NCBI GenBank assembly: GCA_016165875.1
Contig: JABBOT010000004.1
Location: 8,532,889 to 8,596,888 of the forward strand
From: Acanthopleura granulata
Lineage: Eukaryota; Mollusca; Polyplacophora; Chitonida; Chitonidae
Reading direction: 5' to 3'
DNA length: 64,000 nucleotides
Shown: positions 28,601-37,644 of the stretch, piece after piece
How the letters are laid out: each line of letters begins with the position of its first letter
Position numbering within the stretch: position 1 is the stretch's first letter
The notes under the pieces: generated by a model
What the model saw: the letters and a program-made list of their open reading frames with translations, nothing else
The model's database searches: none
What the model was told of the DNA's origin: nothing
Made by a program: the position numbers and the translations under genes

Positions 28601-29126
28601 TACAAATTGGTCAATCTGTAAGTTCATTCAAAGGTTTATTATTTATAATCACGATTAGGTATTTTTCCTGTGTATCATAATTCAAAAGGAGAAGCAAACA
28701 ATAAGCAGTCGGGGAATTTATTTTTACACCCATGACACTCAGATGGACTGTCCCAAATCCATAACACAGCCATAGACACCAACCTATAAGGTATTAACAA
28801 AATGCAGAGTGACTGTCTTCAGCACTGCTTTTTTTCACTTTGTGAAATCAAATGGTCCCATTATTTCAAAACATAACAAAAATACAACATTGCTTTCCAC
28901 AATCAAATCATCACAATTTCTTTAATATTTTTAATACCTTCTTGAGAAATGTATGTTCTTAAAATGAAATCTACATTCTAAAGACAGATAACATTGCATT
29001 AACAAGCAACAAATTATGCAAAGTGCCACACCCACCTCTTTTTTGCCTTTGCTTGCCATCTTGGATTCTTCTCCAACTGGCATTACATGGATAAGTATCA
29101 ACTCACAATGGTCTATTGGCAGCAAA
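4557..29126 (-). CDS. INTS13: Integrator complex subunit 13 (Asunder), partial gene, 13 exons
   Basis: INTS13 is a subunit of Integrator, the nuclear complex that binds RNA polymerase II and cleaves snRNA 3' ends and promoter-proximal nascent RNA. It pairs with INTS14 and contacts INTS10; its C-terminus binds the cleavage module (INTS4/9/11). Thirteen coding exons join in frame to 511 residues plus a first partial codon. In order: 29036-29126, 16148-16276, 15309-15393, 14213-14305, 13332-13421, 12906-13084, 10831-10918, 9691-9767, 7469-7626, 6768-7007, 5745-5866, 5148-5283, 4557-4605. All introns are GT-AG. The most conserved blocks against human INTS13 are [53 protein letters not shown] and TLKWCTP. 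The N-terminal VWA region (about 205 residues) was not found in the window. Identification rests on my memory of the human protein. Confidence 0.97.
4606..5147 (-). other. INTS13 last intron
   Basis: GT-AG intron with a strong polypyrimidine tract (T-run 4609-4628) at its 3' end. No repeat or second gene was seen in it. Its retention would give a protein 15 residues shorter. Confidence 0.8.
5148..5283 (-). CDS. INTS13: INTS13 exon (cleavage-module binding motif)
   Basis: 44 codons: [20 protein letters not shown] then HSEFSGRL and [12 protein letters not shown]. Human has GPVSLLSLWSNRINTANSRK, HQEFAGRL and RAELYQHLKEE. In human INTS13 this C-terminal segment contacts the Integrator cleavage module, so its conservation fits a working subunit. 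If the GTAAGG donor at 5147 is not used, the frame stops at once (GGG TAA, stop 5144-5146). Confidence 0.95.
5745..5866 (-). CDS. INTS13: INTS13 exon ([16 protein letters not shown] linker)
   Basis: 40 codons between split codons: [20 protein letters not shown] then [20 protein letters not shown]. The proline-rich part lines up with human DSPDSPEPPNKKP. The basic patch AKRFRP is a possible nuclear-localisation element (inference). The acceptor gttgttcag must be used rather than the nearer atttcag, which would throw the frame into a stop. Confidence 0.92.
6080..6378. repeat. minisatellite, about 49-bp unit, in INTS13 intron
   Basis: Six to seven diverged units begin taactggtttttgatcacac and contain ccagtgaagcag and agtgtgg/agtgtga. 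Spacing is 49-50 bases except for one shortened unit. It lies wholly inside the intron 5867-6767. Confidence 0.8.
6768..7007 (-). CDS. INTS13: INTS13 exon ([12 protein letters not shown] and charged linker)
   Basis: 79 codons. The first half, [19 protein letters not shown] and [11 protein letters not shown], matches human RDEQYRIMWNELETLVRAH and VLECLMACRSK. The second half is a lysine-, serine- and threonine-rich low-complexity linker ([20 protein letters not shown]) like the charged linker of the human protein but not alignable with it. Donor GTCAGT, one of the weaker ones in the gene. Confidence 0.95.
7469..7626 (-). CDS. INTS13: INTS13 exon ([10 protein letters not shown] to RGKGLK)
   Basis: 52 codons plus two bases. 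[20 protein letters not shown] and [15 protein letters not shown] match human VKESLTEEDVLNCQKTIYNL and LPISTVGTRGKGPKR. Acceptor ccttgtcag, donor GTGAGT. Confidence 0.96.
7790..8640. repeat. minisatellite, about 50-bp unit, in INTS13 intron
   Basis: About 16 diverged units built around atactgacaccagatatgac and actcaacctcttgccat, period near 50-52 bases, with many small indels. It fills about 850 bases of the intron 7627-9690. Short open frames here, on both strands, come from the repeat and are not genes. Confidence 0.85.
8887..9131 (-). mobile_element. tRNA-derived SINE, molluscan type
   Basis: Read on the minus strand: a tRNA-like head (only the later part, ...gtcattagac), a body with catgctggcttcctctccgg and gggctctgcctggtttcttc, then aatattcttgagtatagcat and a tail accaatcaagtaaataaata. 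The layout matches a SINE type I know from molluscs. The head is internally deleted. It sits in the INTS13 intron 7627-9690, in the sense orientation. Confidence 0.85.
9252..9442 (-). mobile_element. tRNA-derived SINE, second copy, internally deleted
   Basis: Same family and orientation as the copy 120 bases away. The tRNA head is fuller: ggagcctccatggcagagat with an A-box-like tggcagagatgg, then gtgagctcagct in the B-box place. The middle of the body (between catgctag and tttcctccc) is missing. The tail is a run of tttatttatct on the plus strand. Confidence 0.85.
9691..9767 (-). CDS. INTS13: INTS13 exon ([13 protein letters not shown])
   Basis: 25 codons after two bases of a split alanine codon: [20 protein letters not shown] then FNMPN. 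Human has QLEKHTRYWPMIISQTTI then FNMQA. Donor GTAAGT in phase 0. Confidence 0.96.
9768..10830 (-). other. INTS13 intron, no feature seen
   Basis: Intron between the QLERK and DFGEF exons. AT-rich, with no recognisable repeat or gene. Open frames in it lack splice context and family resemblance. Confidence 0.7.
10831..10918 (-). CDS. INTS13: INTS13 exon ([11 protein letters not shown])
   Basis: 29 codons plus one base. [13 protein letters not shown] follows directly on DYRIT, as in human DYRITDFGEFMRENRLTP; the rest ([14 protein letters not shown]) is looser. Acceptor is a pure T-run ending cag, donor GTAAAG. Confidence 0.96.
12140..12460. repeat. minisatellite, about 30-bp unit, in INTS13 intron
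   Basis: About ten units of the type ggtatcacacctaaaagcca + ccttctgtta, 29-30 bases each, in the intron 10919-12905. Because the unit is a multiple of three, it leaves a spurious open frame on the plus strand (12226-12558). The rest of this intron shows nothing else. Confidence 0.85.
12906..13084 (-). CDS. INTS13: INTS13 exon (LEQPRK to VTDYRIT, most conserved)
   Basis: 59 codons from [20 protein letters not shown] to [12 protein letters not shown], almost residue for residue the human sequence. This is part of the C-terminal beta-barrel and helical region used for the INTS13-INTS14 pair (established for the human proteins). Acceptor aactctgtag, donor GTGAGT, downstream border in phase 0. 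Confidence 0.98.
13332..13421 (-). CDS. INTS13: INTS13 exon ([17 protein letters not shown] block)
   Basis: Codes for [20 protein letters not shown] and [10 protein letters not shown], nearly identical to human [20 protein letters not shown] and [10 protein letters not shown]. Starts with two bases of a split GAG codon and ends with one base of a split GGG codon; donor GTAAGT. One of the best conserved pieces of the gene. Confidence 0.97.
13960..14190 (-). other. CA-rich stretch just inside an INTS13 intron
   Basis: The plus strand is strikingly GT-rich (ggttaggttaggtgtgtgg near 14077), so the INTS13 transcript is CA-rich here. The stretch starts about 20 bases past the 5' splice site at 14212. 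CA-rich intronic RNA near a donor is a known binding context for hnRNP L type splicing factors; a role here is inference. Confidence 0.5.
14213..14305 (-). CDS. INTS13: INTS13 exon (TLKWCTP block)
   Basis: Two bases, 30 codons and one base, with [13 protein letters not shown] matching human ETITLKWCTPRTN. The segment before it ([14 protein letters not shown]) is the poorly conserved linker. Acceptor tgttctcag, donor GTAAAT. The intron that follows starts with a long CA-rich stretch. Confidence 0.93.
14306..15308 (-). other. INTS13 intron, little content
   Basis: Intron between the ANYDVELL and TLKWCTP exons. At 15138-15172 there is a possible scrap of SINE tail (catttatttctttatcttat then tggtgttac). 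Open frames on both strands at 14592-14903 overlap each other and match nothing known. Confidence 0.55.
15309..15393 (-). CDS. INTS13: INTS13 exon ([10 protein letters not shown] block)
   Basis: 28 codons plus one base: [20 protein letters not shown] followed by VHVELLKT. The human counterpart is [20 protein letters not shown]. Acceptor cttcccag, donor GTGAGG. The split glycine/alanine codon is completed by the next exon as GCC. Confidence 0.95.
16148..16276 (-). CDS. INTS13: INTS13 exon (LTSEVH to IPMK)
   Basis: 43 complete codons, [17 protein letters not shown] at the start and [11 protein letters not shown] at the end. Human INTS13 reads LTSEVH and STTITNIPMK at the same place. Acceptor tgtacag, donor GTAATG, both borders in phase 0, so the junction KKE/VSSF and the junction PMK/EEQ need no split codon. 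It corresponds to the start of the region after the VWA domain. Confidence 0.95.
17368..17540 (-). mobile_element. tRNA-derived SINE, degraded copy
   Basis: Tail and end of body (tatttgatttttgttttatg, ccatactgaagaatatttca) followed after an internal deletion by aacttgaactca, gagaggctaatgggtcatta and a degraded tRNA head (cgttaacccctgttatcaga on the plus strand). Same family and orientation as the copies at 8.9 and 9.3 kb. Confidence 0.75.
17801..17908. mobile_element. 108-bp inverted-repeat element (MITE-like)
   Basis: Nearly the whole element folds on itself: agggttcattggggtatgaa at the left faces ttcatacttaaatgaacct at the right, and acaactgtgcaa faces ttgcacaatggt further in. Arms of roughly 45 bases leave a short loop. 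The shape fits a miniature inverted-repeat transposable element; a target duplication could not be fixed with certainty. Confidence 0.65.
19341..19970. mobile_element. non-autonomous DNA element, copy 1
   Basis: The left end ttaaagtaaaagacagctcg is mirrored at the right end, whose reverse complement reads tttaacgtaaaagacaaaac. The interior matches 25545-26200 at many points, for example ctgtgacataaatcat, gatcatttcatgttataaat, atatatacttaagtttc and acaagagtgttccgc. No transposase frame, so it would depend on proteins made elsewhere. Confidence 0.75.
22305..22346. repeat. hairpin with perfect 11-bp stem
   Basis: tgcataccata at 22305-22315 pairs with tatggtatgca at 22336-22346 across a 20-base loop. 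The flank repeats the theme (gtatttggtatgtagtatgc), so it is probably a decayed local repeat. Confidence 0.6.
24115..24476 (-). mobile_element. tRNA-derived SINE, second type, near full length
   Basis: On the minus strand it starts with a tRNA-like head: tctcgttggcctggtggtta holds an A-box match (tggcctggtgg), and gatctggggtcaaacctgag holds the B-box region. A body of about 290 bases follows and ends ttgagtacgacattacacca with a (cata)n tail. The last part resembles the tail of the other SINE type in this window, suggesting they use related LINE machinery. Confidence 0.75.
25545..26200. mobile_element. non-autonomous DNA element, copy 2
   Basis: Same element and orientation as 19341-19970, diverged by substitutions and indels. 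Its ends are aagtaaaagacagctcatga at the left and, reverse-complemented, ttaaagtgaaggacagctta at the right. The inverted ends survive better here than in copy 1. Both copies lie in the same INTS13 intron. Confidence 0.75.
29036..29126 (-). CDS. INTS13: INTS13 exon, first one found (CELILIH block)
   Basis: Begins after a pyrimidine-rich acceptor (ttcttttttgcag) with the last base of a split codon, then [20 protein letters not shown], and ends KGKKE at a GTGGGT donor in phase 0. Human INTS13 has the equivalent KCELVLIHTYPVGED and SKKE. It lies about 12.8 kb from the next exon. The partner exon supplying the first two bases of the opening codon was not found. Confidence 0.9.
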
Positions 29127-31753
29127 CTGCAAAAAAGAAAACACACAAACATAAATTTACATAATACATGTATACATATGTGACATTATCACAAAGGTTT
29201 CTTTAATGTTTACAGTTTTTAATTTGCACCATTTTAAAAATATTAAGGTGTGACCTGACAATCTTTTAACTGGATCTATGTCTATCCATCCAGCCAACAT
29301 TACAGGCTTTACAAAATTAACTATTTGTGTGAAGGTAGCTTATTTCCCTATGTATAATACACACAGACAGTAGTGACATAATAATAAAACACCATGGAGT
29401 TAAACACATTAAAGTAACTGCACCATACACAAGTACCCATATGTTGCTAAGTACTTTCATGAAACATCGAGGTAAAATGACTCTCATGCCTCTTTAAAAA
29501 CTAAATGAACACACATATCCCAATTCACCAGTCAAAAATGAGTGACTTAAGCCTTTATTCTAACTTAAAATGCTGATGGCGTATATGTCCAGAATGGCAG
29601 AATATACCATAATGTATGCTAGCAAAGGAACAGACTCCAAAGAACCGATTTCAGGTGGAATTAGACTGAAGGCAATGAGGAATTTTGGCAACCATGCTCA
29701 GTGGCTCTGCTTCTAGACATTATAAGGTAACAATGAATGGGGCTGATTGATACCTTTACAGCAGAAATTATCAGTCACTGGACCATGTGTATATGATACT
29801 CAGAACTCGACATAACAGCTTAGTAAAACCTGCAAAATGGACTGTTCTGCGGGCTGGAGGCCACGACCTGACATGTTGATCAATGGTATATATGAGCATG
29901 GTTTAAAAGAACATAAATCTCTAGTTCACTTAGCACTTGGCCTTTTCCAATGCTTCTCCACTGAGGTAAGTGTTGTCAGCAATTCAATTTAACAGCTCTC
30001 CAAGAAGAAATATTGGCCTAGCTATCTGACCAAAGCCCCCCAAGGCCTGCAAAAACTTATGGCTTGGCCAAATCTGGTCAACAGAAGTCTGCATACCCCA
30101 ATCCATACAGTATAATGTTAGACAGTCTTCATCACCTGGCAGACTTACAGGCTACCACTATAAACATTTCAGTCTGAGACCAGCAATCACCGTACTACAC
30201 AACCAAATCCTTATATAAACCTTGTAAAAAGTACCATTTCCTTTACCACAGCATTAGAAAGAGCTGTAACAATCTGAATGTAGAGCCACGCAACAACTTC
30301 ATCACACATATAGTTTCCATCTACTGGCTCTATTGTACAAACTGCGATGTAGTAGCTTGATCACTTTGTTAAAAAACATGGAAGGGTGCATGCGACTTAA
30401 AGTTTATAATCACAAAAAATTTCATATGATGTTGTTCACAGCTTGATACAGCAGAGTGACTGAAACATTCTGTGAAGTTTGGGGTGATTTACTGTATGTC
30501 ATGTACAAATGACTGAAGTATTAGTGGTTTTAATTAAATCAATTTCAGGAAATACTGAAAAATGGCGTAACTCCACAAATTGTCCAAAAAAAGTCCAAAA
30601 AAACACCATGCTGGGTAGTCCAATTGGTTTCTTAGATAAATATCATGTTTCAAAGTTGGTAATTCTATGTTCATTTGAATATGATTTATTGCTGTAGTAG
30701 ACAGCTGAACTCATGGATGTATGACTACAAAAATAACCGATAACATTTTATGTAAAAGCAACTGCTAAAATAAGGCATTCCAGACAACTGTGATATACAA
30801 GTATGTTGATTAGAAAATATCGCCAATACGTTTCCAAACTGGGCTGCTTATATGGCACTGTTCAAATACAGTAACCCAATGAGTAATGCCTCAAGGTTCA
30901 GAAGTAAGTAGAAAAAGGGTCTATTATCAACCGCTCAGGTCTGGCAAGAAACTTGCGAATTCACACACATCAGGCTAAAGGAAGAGGAAGAGATTTATAA
31001 CATTTCCACAAGATGGTACAATAAATGTGCAGCAAGTTTTTCTATGAGCAAGTACAACAAACAGCGTAAACAGGCACATTAAGGAATAAAGAATGGTTCT
31101 CTTAATAGAGGAAATGCATCCAGCAAAAAGGTGGGTTATTACTAGGGTAGTTAGTTCTCTGGCCCAGTGCATAACGACACCAGGGACTCTCAACGGAACT
31201 CTTACATAGCTAAGAGCTCTGATCCATCAGCCTCAATGGGTCCGTAATCCTCCCAAAACCCCGGCCTTTGCTTCCAGAAATGTCTAACAGCCAATGATCT
31301 CTGCACACAAGACAAGGCTCCAGGAATGCCAACGGTTTCATTTATCTGAATGACACAGCTTCCGCCTGGATTTTCAGAAAATTTCTATCAAAGTCGACCA
31401 CATGTTCAAAGGTGTTGCCTGAAGTATAATGATGCAAATCTGCTACCTCTGTACTGCCTATTGTCACATTCTTTTCTACTACATAACCTCAGATTATGAG
31501 GACATGAATCAATCTGGTCATAGAGCAGGCACTGTCTTGAGACTTACCTCAATTCTTGAGAAGTCCTATATATCCTCTAAACCAACGGCTTAGCATGGAA
31601 CTAAAAGAAAAGTTATATCATTTGGAATGGCTTCAATGCTGATAGTTAATGTCAAAGAAGCTTGAAGTAATAGTCAGGAATTCATGAATCATTACGGTGA
31701 ACAGCAGTATATTTCTTTATGTTTTACTCTTTGGACTTACGTCCAAAAGCCTT
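29127..31753. other. non-coding stretch upstream of the first exon found
   Basis: Nothing recognisable. If the INTS13 reading frame continues upstream, its preceding exon should end in phase 2 and encode the region before [10 protein letters not shown] could not find it here. Confidence 0.5.
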
Positions 31754-31812
31754 TTCTTTATTTGTTTGTTGTTTTTTTCTTTTGTTTTTTTTTTTTTTTT
31801 GTTTTTTCTTAC
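31754..31812. repeat. T-rich low-complexity run
   Basis: Almost unbroken T with a few G and C interruptions, including a run of 18 T. Possibly the poly(A) end of a retroposed sequence on the minus strand, but no body was recognised. Confidence 0.7.
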
Positions 31813-34800
31813 CTATATGAATATCACAGTTGATGGCTAAATATTTTAGAAGTTAATTCCCTGAAATCTTCAATATCTATGCCAACTTCAAAGTTCCATG
31901 ATAGGCATCATTCTACATAAAGGTTGCCAAAAGTGAGTGTCTTCCCTCCAAAATCAATTCATCTGCCACATCAGAGGAGAGAAACATGAAAGGTGGCGGG
32001 TCATCCTAAGATTTGGTCTGCGTACATCAGCTGAGCAAGGAAAATTACTCAAGCCCGTTGATCATTCCTTTGATAGGTGACAGATTGTGTTCAGGTCTTG
32101 GGTCATAACTATCCAAACATTCCAGGATACCATGAGACAATTTTTGTCTTTCATTATCAGAAAGTTACATGTAGGTTTATCTGAGTTATTTCATTATCAA
32201 AATATGCATACATATAAATGTATACAGAAAAAATACAACATACACACAAGCCTCTACAAAAACACTTAATTTTTTCCATAAATGCATCCTGTTTTGGGGG
32301 TAAGAACACAATTCCTGTGTTATGATATACATATGTCTCCACAAATCCTAATCACTTAGAGGAGTATTTAGAAAATACCACTGATATAGCCAAATACCCT
32401 CCTCCCAACATCCCCATGCTGGTCATCTATCTGAGTCGTACTAACAGAACCATATGAGAGGGCAGTTTTTTTTATACGCTAGCAAAAATATTGAAAACAA
32501 CTCTACCAAAGCAGCAATGAAATCAGTGCAGCAGTCCAAAGGGTGAAGCTGATTTTCTCAATTTCATCCATAATTGGATGTGGTTTGCAGAGGGTAACTT
32601 GATTATCCCCACGAAATGATGTTGATAAAATTTGTCCACAAGGCCATTTGGTGGGTGTGGGACACTGGTAATGGCCTAATGGTTCTCAACTGTTCTACTT
32701 GTGATGGTTTGTGACAGCCTTATCAGCCTGCCCGCCAGGAGCTCACCCACTGTGCATCAGTATTACTGGACAGGACAGTGGTCAATGCCCTGCTCCGGAG
32801 GTGTACATTTCGGCACTGTCATTGGATATCTCCATGTCTCCCTGGGTTCAGCTTTTCCAGCATGAGTAGTCTTCCCCTGAGGCAAAATGTCAAGGACGTC
32901 ACAAAATCCCCTCAATGATAAGGTTACATGTAAAGGAACTTCTGGTTTCTCTTTCCGTGACCTCCGATGGCCAATTTTCACACACTTGTGCACTTCACAT
33001 GGCTTTTCTTAGTCATCTTGTAGTCACTGAGACAAAGGTGTATAAATCCCAAACACTATGTTAATTTCATGTTTGTTGGGTCCAAAAACAAATTTTGGCT
33101 CTGGCAGTTAAAAATGTAAATACAACATCTGATTAATGTGTTTTAATGAAAAAAAAATATGTAAACAACACAATCCAAGTAAAAAACAAGATATCTTACA
33201 ATAAACAAATATATATAGCGACTTTCTGCCAGGAGAATTTGGCTTTTTGTCAAAGAGCAAATAAATCCAAACACGTAATATTATATTAGAAAAAGTTTCT
33301 CCCCATGTACATGTATCGCTGCATGTATTCAGCTGCCAGTAAAAATACTACTCATAATTAACCATGTCTTGACACAACATGATCAGATTGAGGTTGACAA
33401 TACAAAAGATCATTTTTTTAACGAGACAACACATTACATATGAGTAATACAAACATGTCAACAACAAAAAAATGCACAAAAACACTAAAATTTAATAGCA
33501 TCATTGAGAAGTTATCAACCATGGTGACCTGAGTCTGAGTAATTTGCAATAATCTTCACTGAAATTAACAGAAGACTTCTTTTGTACTATGCAATCTATC
33601 TCACTGTATATCCTTCACTTCAGACTACTAAGACAAATTCAGGTTTTCTGCCTGTACTTAAACCAGTGTTACAGTTTGCAAATCTAAGGAAGTTGCTATT
33701 AAATAGCCAGGTAATGCCATTTTCTACAGGAGAAGATTGATTATTGGATTCGAAATTTTTTTTCTTTTCTGCAGAGAAAATTAAATCCCAATCCCAGACT
33801 ACAGCACCACTGGTGAGATTTTCAAGGATGTGACTTGCCATTGCCCTATGTTCTGACGTACTGGTTCATTTCTGTATCAAAATGCAATACATGACAGTAT
33901 CCATATGCATGTCATGTGAACAAGTATCATATAATGTGTATCATTTATTAGGTACAAAATATTCCACAATAAAACCTGGTCATGTTAAGTACCATGGGTT
34001 GGTCAATTTCTTGAACTAACTGAAAATTCATTCACTCAGTTTTGAATAATAAGAGGTGTCAAATTAATTAACTATTGTGTGGCAAGAATGTATTACCTTC
34101 AAACCAGCTGGCGATAAATGGGTTAATTTTCACGATCATATCCCTGTGTACCAAATGGCCTGACACACACAGATGTACATGTAAAGCTGAGAACTCTCCT
34201 AACAGTTAAATGAGCATGGAGACTTGGAAGTGAGCAAGTCCAAAAAAGACAAATACTGGCAGATGGACACTAACAGACAGCCAAGCCTTAAAGGGTCTGC
34301 TTAGGCAAGTCAAATCAAGGGGACAGGGTGTTGGCTGTCGACAGGAAATCTGTTATGGTTACACTTTCACCGAAAATGCAACATTCAATATTAACTCCCT
34401 TAACTTTTATGGACGGCCAAATCCAATAAGTGCAACTTTCAGGCGCTAAAAACTTCTTGACATTTCCTGTGCCCTGTCAGAGGAAAAACGACCAGCATCA
34501 TGGCCTCTGCCTAACGACCGGGAATTAGTATTCTCCACTGCCACACTTTGCAAGCCATGTTGTGAGAAGAAATCCGAAAGCCGCCTCGTCTCATGCTGCC
34601 GTTGCGGGCACGGAAGCAAGAAAAACCGATCTAGGAAAATAGCATAATAGGTTGGGGGGAAAAAGGGCATAGAGTTTTTGCTACCAGTATTGAAGATAAA
34701 GTGTCTACAGTCTTATTCATAATGATAGGTCAGACAAAATTAGGCTGGCTGTTTCTTGAGCTGTCCCTTACACCGTTAGTAACGTCAGCAGAGCTTGTGT

Positions 34801-36704
34801 TTCCTTTGTATGACATTACATAAGGAAGTCACACAGGAAGTGCATTTTGTTCAAGATATTTTAGTTCCCAGAAAGCAGACTTTGAATTCCACTCTTAAAA
34901 TGATTAATTCAGCATTAAAACAATTAATTCAGCATTTACTGGTACAGTCATACTTACATTAAACATTTGGGGCAACGATGTTGTCTTGTTTAATTATAAT
35001 TGTTTGTTGATAAAAAAAGACACTTTAATAAAGGCATATATACATTCTGGGTTTTGTAGTAAAACTTGGATAAACAGACATTATCAAAACTGACCTTTCA
35101 CTAATTCGATTTACTAAACTGATCTCTTAGAAAATTCATTTTACCTCCATAAATAACACCTTGTATAAACTCATCTTAGCTTACACATGGGCCTCTATGT
35201 ACATGTATTGTATTTCATATACACGTACAAGTATTTTAACACAGAAGTACTGGAAATACAACAGATTACTAAGACTCGTCCATTTGTTAGACTGTGACAT
35301 TGGGACTGAGTTCTTGGAAAAAATTCAATGTCTGACGAATGACTTCAGGGAATAATTAAGTCTGTATCACATCTTCAATAAGAGCCAACAGGACTGGATT
35401 TTAACATGTGTTCTCTATGGGAAGGCTATAAATTGGTGCTGAACCCGAAGAGTACTAGCACAAATATTCCTCAGTTTTCAAGAAAAGGACCTCAGAAGTC
35501 ATAAGGATTTGGATTGAATCATTATGACTATATTGTAAGCACAGAGGTAAAACAGAAGGAGGCACAATTCAGCCAGGCCAAAGATGACTGAACAGCTGAC
35601 TACATGCCGATCAACTGAATTATGGAAAGGCTTAATGTAGTCTCTTACCAACAAATAGACTCCCTGAGAGAAGAAGGGGCTGTCTTCAAAGGAAAAAAAC
35701 AGCCACTAAGTGGAGCACTGGAGCAAAAGTACATTGCAATAAGGCCCAGCACAAGGAACTTATCCAAATTACCTTAATACTGGAAAATATACAGCCACAC
35801 AGACATTATAGTTTGTTGATACTTTATAAATTTATACAATGCTATTTTACAACTAGTTAAAATATATAAGAATTTTGTCCATTTTGTATAGAAGTGAAAA
35901 CTTTCTGCCCAGGGCTACTCCCCACCACATGGTGGTTAAAAGGGTGACAAAATGCTATAGATTCACTTCCAGCAGCAAGAGCTGAAAAAATGATGATCAT
36001 GCTGGGTTAATTTTTTGATATGTTGTAGAGAAAAATTCAAACCTAATGCGGTGGCCTGGCATGATACCACTCCAAGGTTTGGGGAAATACATTTAGGGGG
36101 CTGAAGTTGACAAATTTACTAGGCAAATATAAGGGGAAATCAAAGTGTTTTAATTCTGGCTAAAAGGAAAAAACTGCTCATCTGAAGGAATGAAGAAATT
36201 TAAGCCCGCTGAAAAACTTTATCGCACTCTTGATTCTGTTGTATACTATGAGAAGAAAGAATATATGGGTCCCTGATGTCTGCAGAGCGCTAAATATCCA
36301 CAGTCATTTAGCCAGTATCAGCAAAGAGATTATGGGGCTGTGACAGGTCCTCCTGTCTCGAACTCTAATACTATCCATTAGGAAGCTGGCAGTTTAGTAA
36401 GGTGCAAACATCAGACCTGCACAATAAGCATCAATTACCCTAGCTCCAGAGACACACTCTTCAACAGTCAGATCAGAGAGTCTCCCACACAAATTCCGAT
36501 TGACAAACCCATTGATGCCGGGTTGGAACCTGCCAAGTTTATCTGACCAATAATAGGCAGTTTGATGTGGCTAATCTTCACAAGTGTTAAGAGCAATCAG
36601 ACTAGGTGAACAGTGTTTTGATGGACAGCAGTTAAAGGCCAGGAAAAACACAGAGAGAGCAAAAACTTTGATGTCACACTCTGAGAGTCTCATGTCACAA
36701 CCAC
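31813..36704. other. non-coding stretch, no gene recognised
   Basis: No exon on either strand could be supported. One less AT-rich patch (36270-36560) is mentioned among the findings. Short open frames near 32.8 kb and 34.5 kb do not resemble known proteins. Confidence 0.5.
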
Positions 36705-36830
36705 TTGCAGGTTGCCAGCAGAACTTCCCATGTACGACCAGAGAGGAAACCAGCACGAGCTGGACTTGAACTCACAGCAACTACATTGGTGAAAGCTCCT
36801 AAATCACTGTACTACACTAGCACTCAAATA
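36705..36830 (-). mobile_element. SINE fragment, tRNA-head part
   Basis: Plus strand reads cgaccagagaggaaaccagc, acgagctggacttgaactca and cagcaactacattggtgaaa, the junction of body and tRNA-like head of the molluscan SINE type seen at 8.9 kb. The tail half is missing. Confidence 0.75.
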
Positions 36831-37644
36831 TTTAGGTTGCAGAGGTTCGTTACATTTTTATATGCTTACACGCACATGCATAAATGCTTAAGTTATTTCA
36901 GTTACCAAAATTTCAATAACGAAAAATAAATTGTTACATTCATATAAAATTAATTTTACTGCTGCTGATGGACATCATCATTTGCTGCTTATTGCATCTT
37001 TTATAACACAAGTTGATCAAATCTGTGACTACTGTTTTCCAATATTTATGCAGCTTTAGAATATGGCTATACCTCTAGTTTCCTACTGACAAGGTGTGTG
37101 TCTAACAATGAGACAAGGGACTTAGAAAACTCTTGCAGTCACATACAATGATATCTAACAAACATATCCTTCCGAAACTCAAGGCTGCAGCATATATTGT
37201 GGTAGTGTACTGATAGGGAGAAAGGCATTATACTGTATATCCATCTGCTACAGTTTATCTGATACAGTGTTTATGCTTTGTATATACCTTCTGATTTGTT
37301 CTGAATGAAAATGATCTCCCTAAAAAGTGTATCAGATCAATGTATTCTGGCAACAGCTATCTGCATACTTGGGGGAAAGACGAATGGATATAATCCAATA
37401 ATGCCCCTAAAATAACTTTCACTTTCACTTATACATATTTATTAATGGATTCCTGCTACTACCAAGGGTAAAAGTGATAAATTATTATTGATTCTAATGC
37501 AGGAGTTGGGACTACAAGACTTTCTGCTGATAGTAGGCAGGACAGTGTCGTTAGTATTCAGCAAGATGGAAGCCCTCAGGTTGCAAAACCAATCATGTAC
37601 AAATGTATTACAGCTCTGAGGCAACACTTCACATGTATGTTCAA

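Larger units (their letters stand above)
16277..29035 (-). other. large INTS13 intron, 12.8 kb
   Basis: Joins the KGKKE exon to the VSSF exon, both in phase 0. It contains a SINE copy (17368-17540), a 108-bp hairpin element (17801-17908), two diverged copies of a 630-656 bp inverted-repeat element (19341-19970, 25545-26200), a palindromic hairpin (22305-22346) and a second-type SINE (24115-24476). The rest is AT-rich with no recognisable gene. Confidence 0.8.

Noticed and set aside
32763..32993. Minus-strand frame containing IDHCP, like the DHCP of the INTS13 N-terminus
   Set aside because: The surrounding residues do not match INTS13 and a stop follows three codons later; chance similarity.
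34446..34670. Minus-strand frame with QHGLQSVAVENT, faintly like the INTS13 LHGLVAAVETL block
   Set aside because: Residues on both sides fail to continue the similarity and no fitting splice sites were seen.
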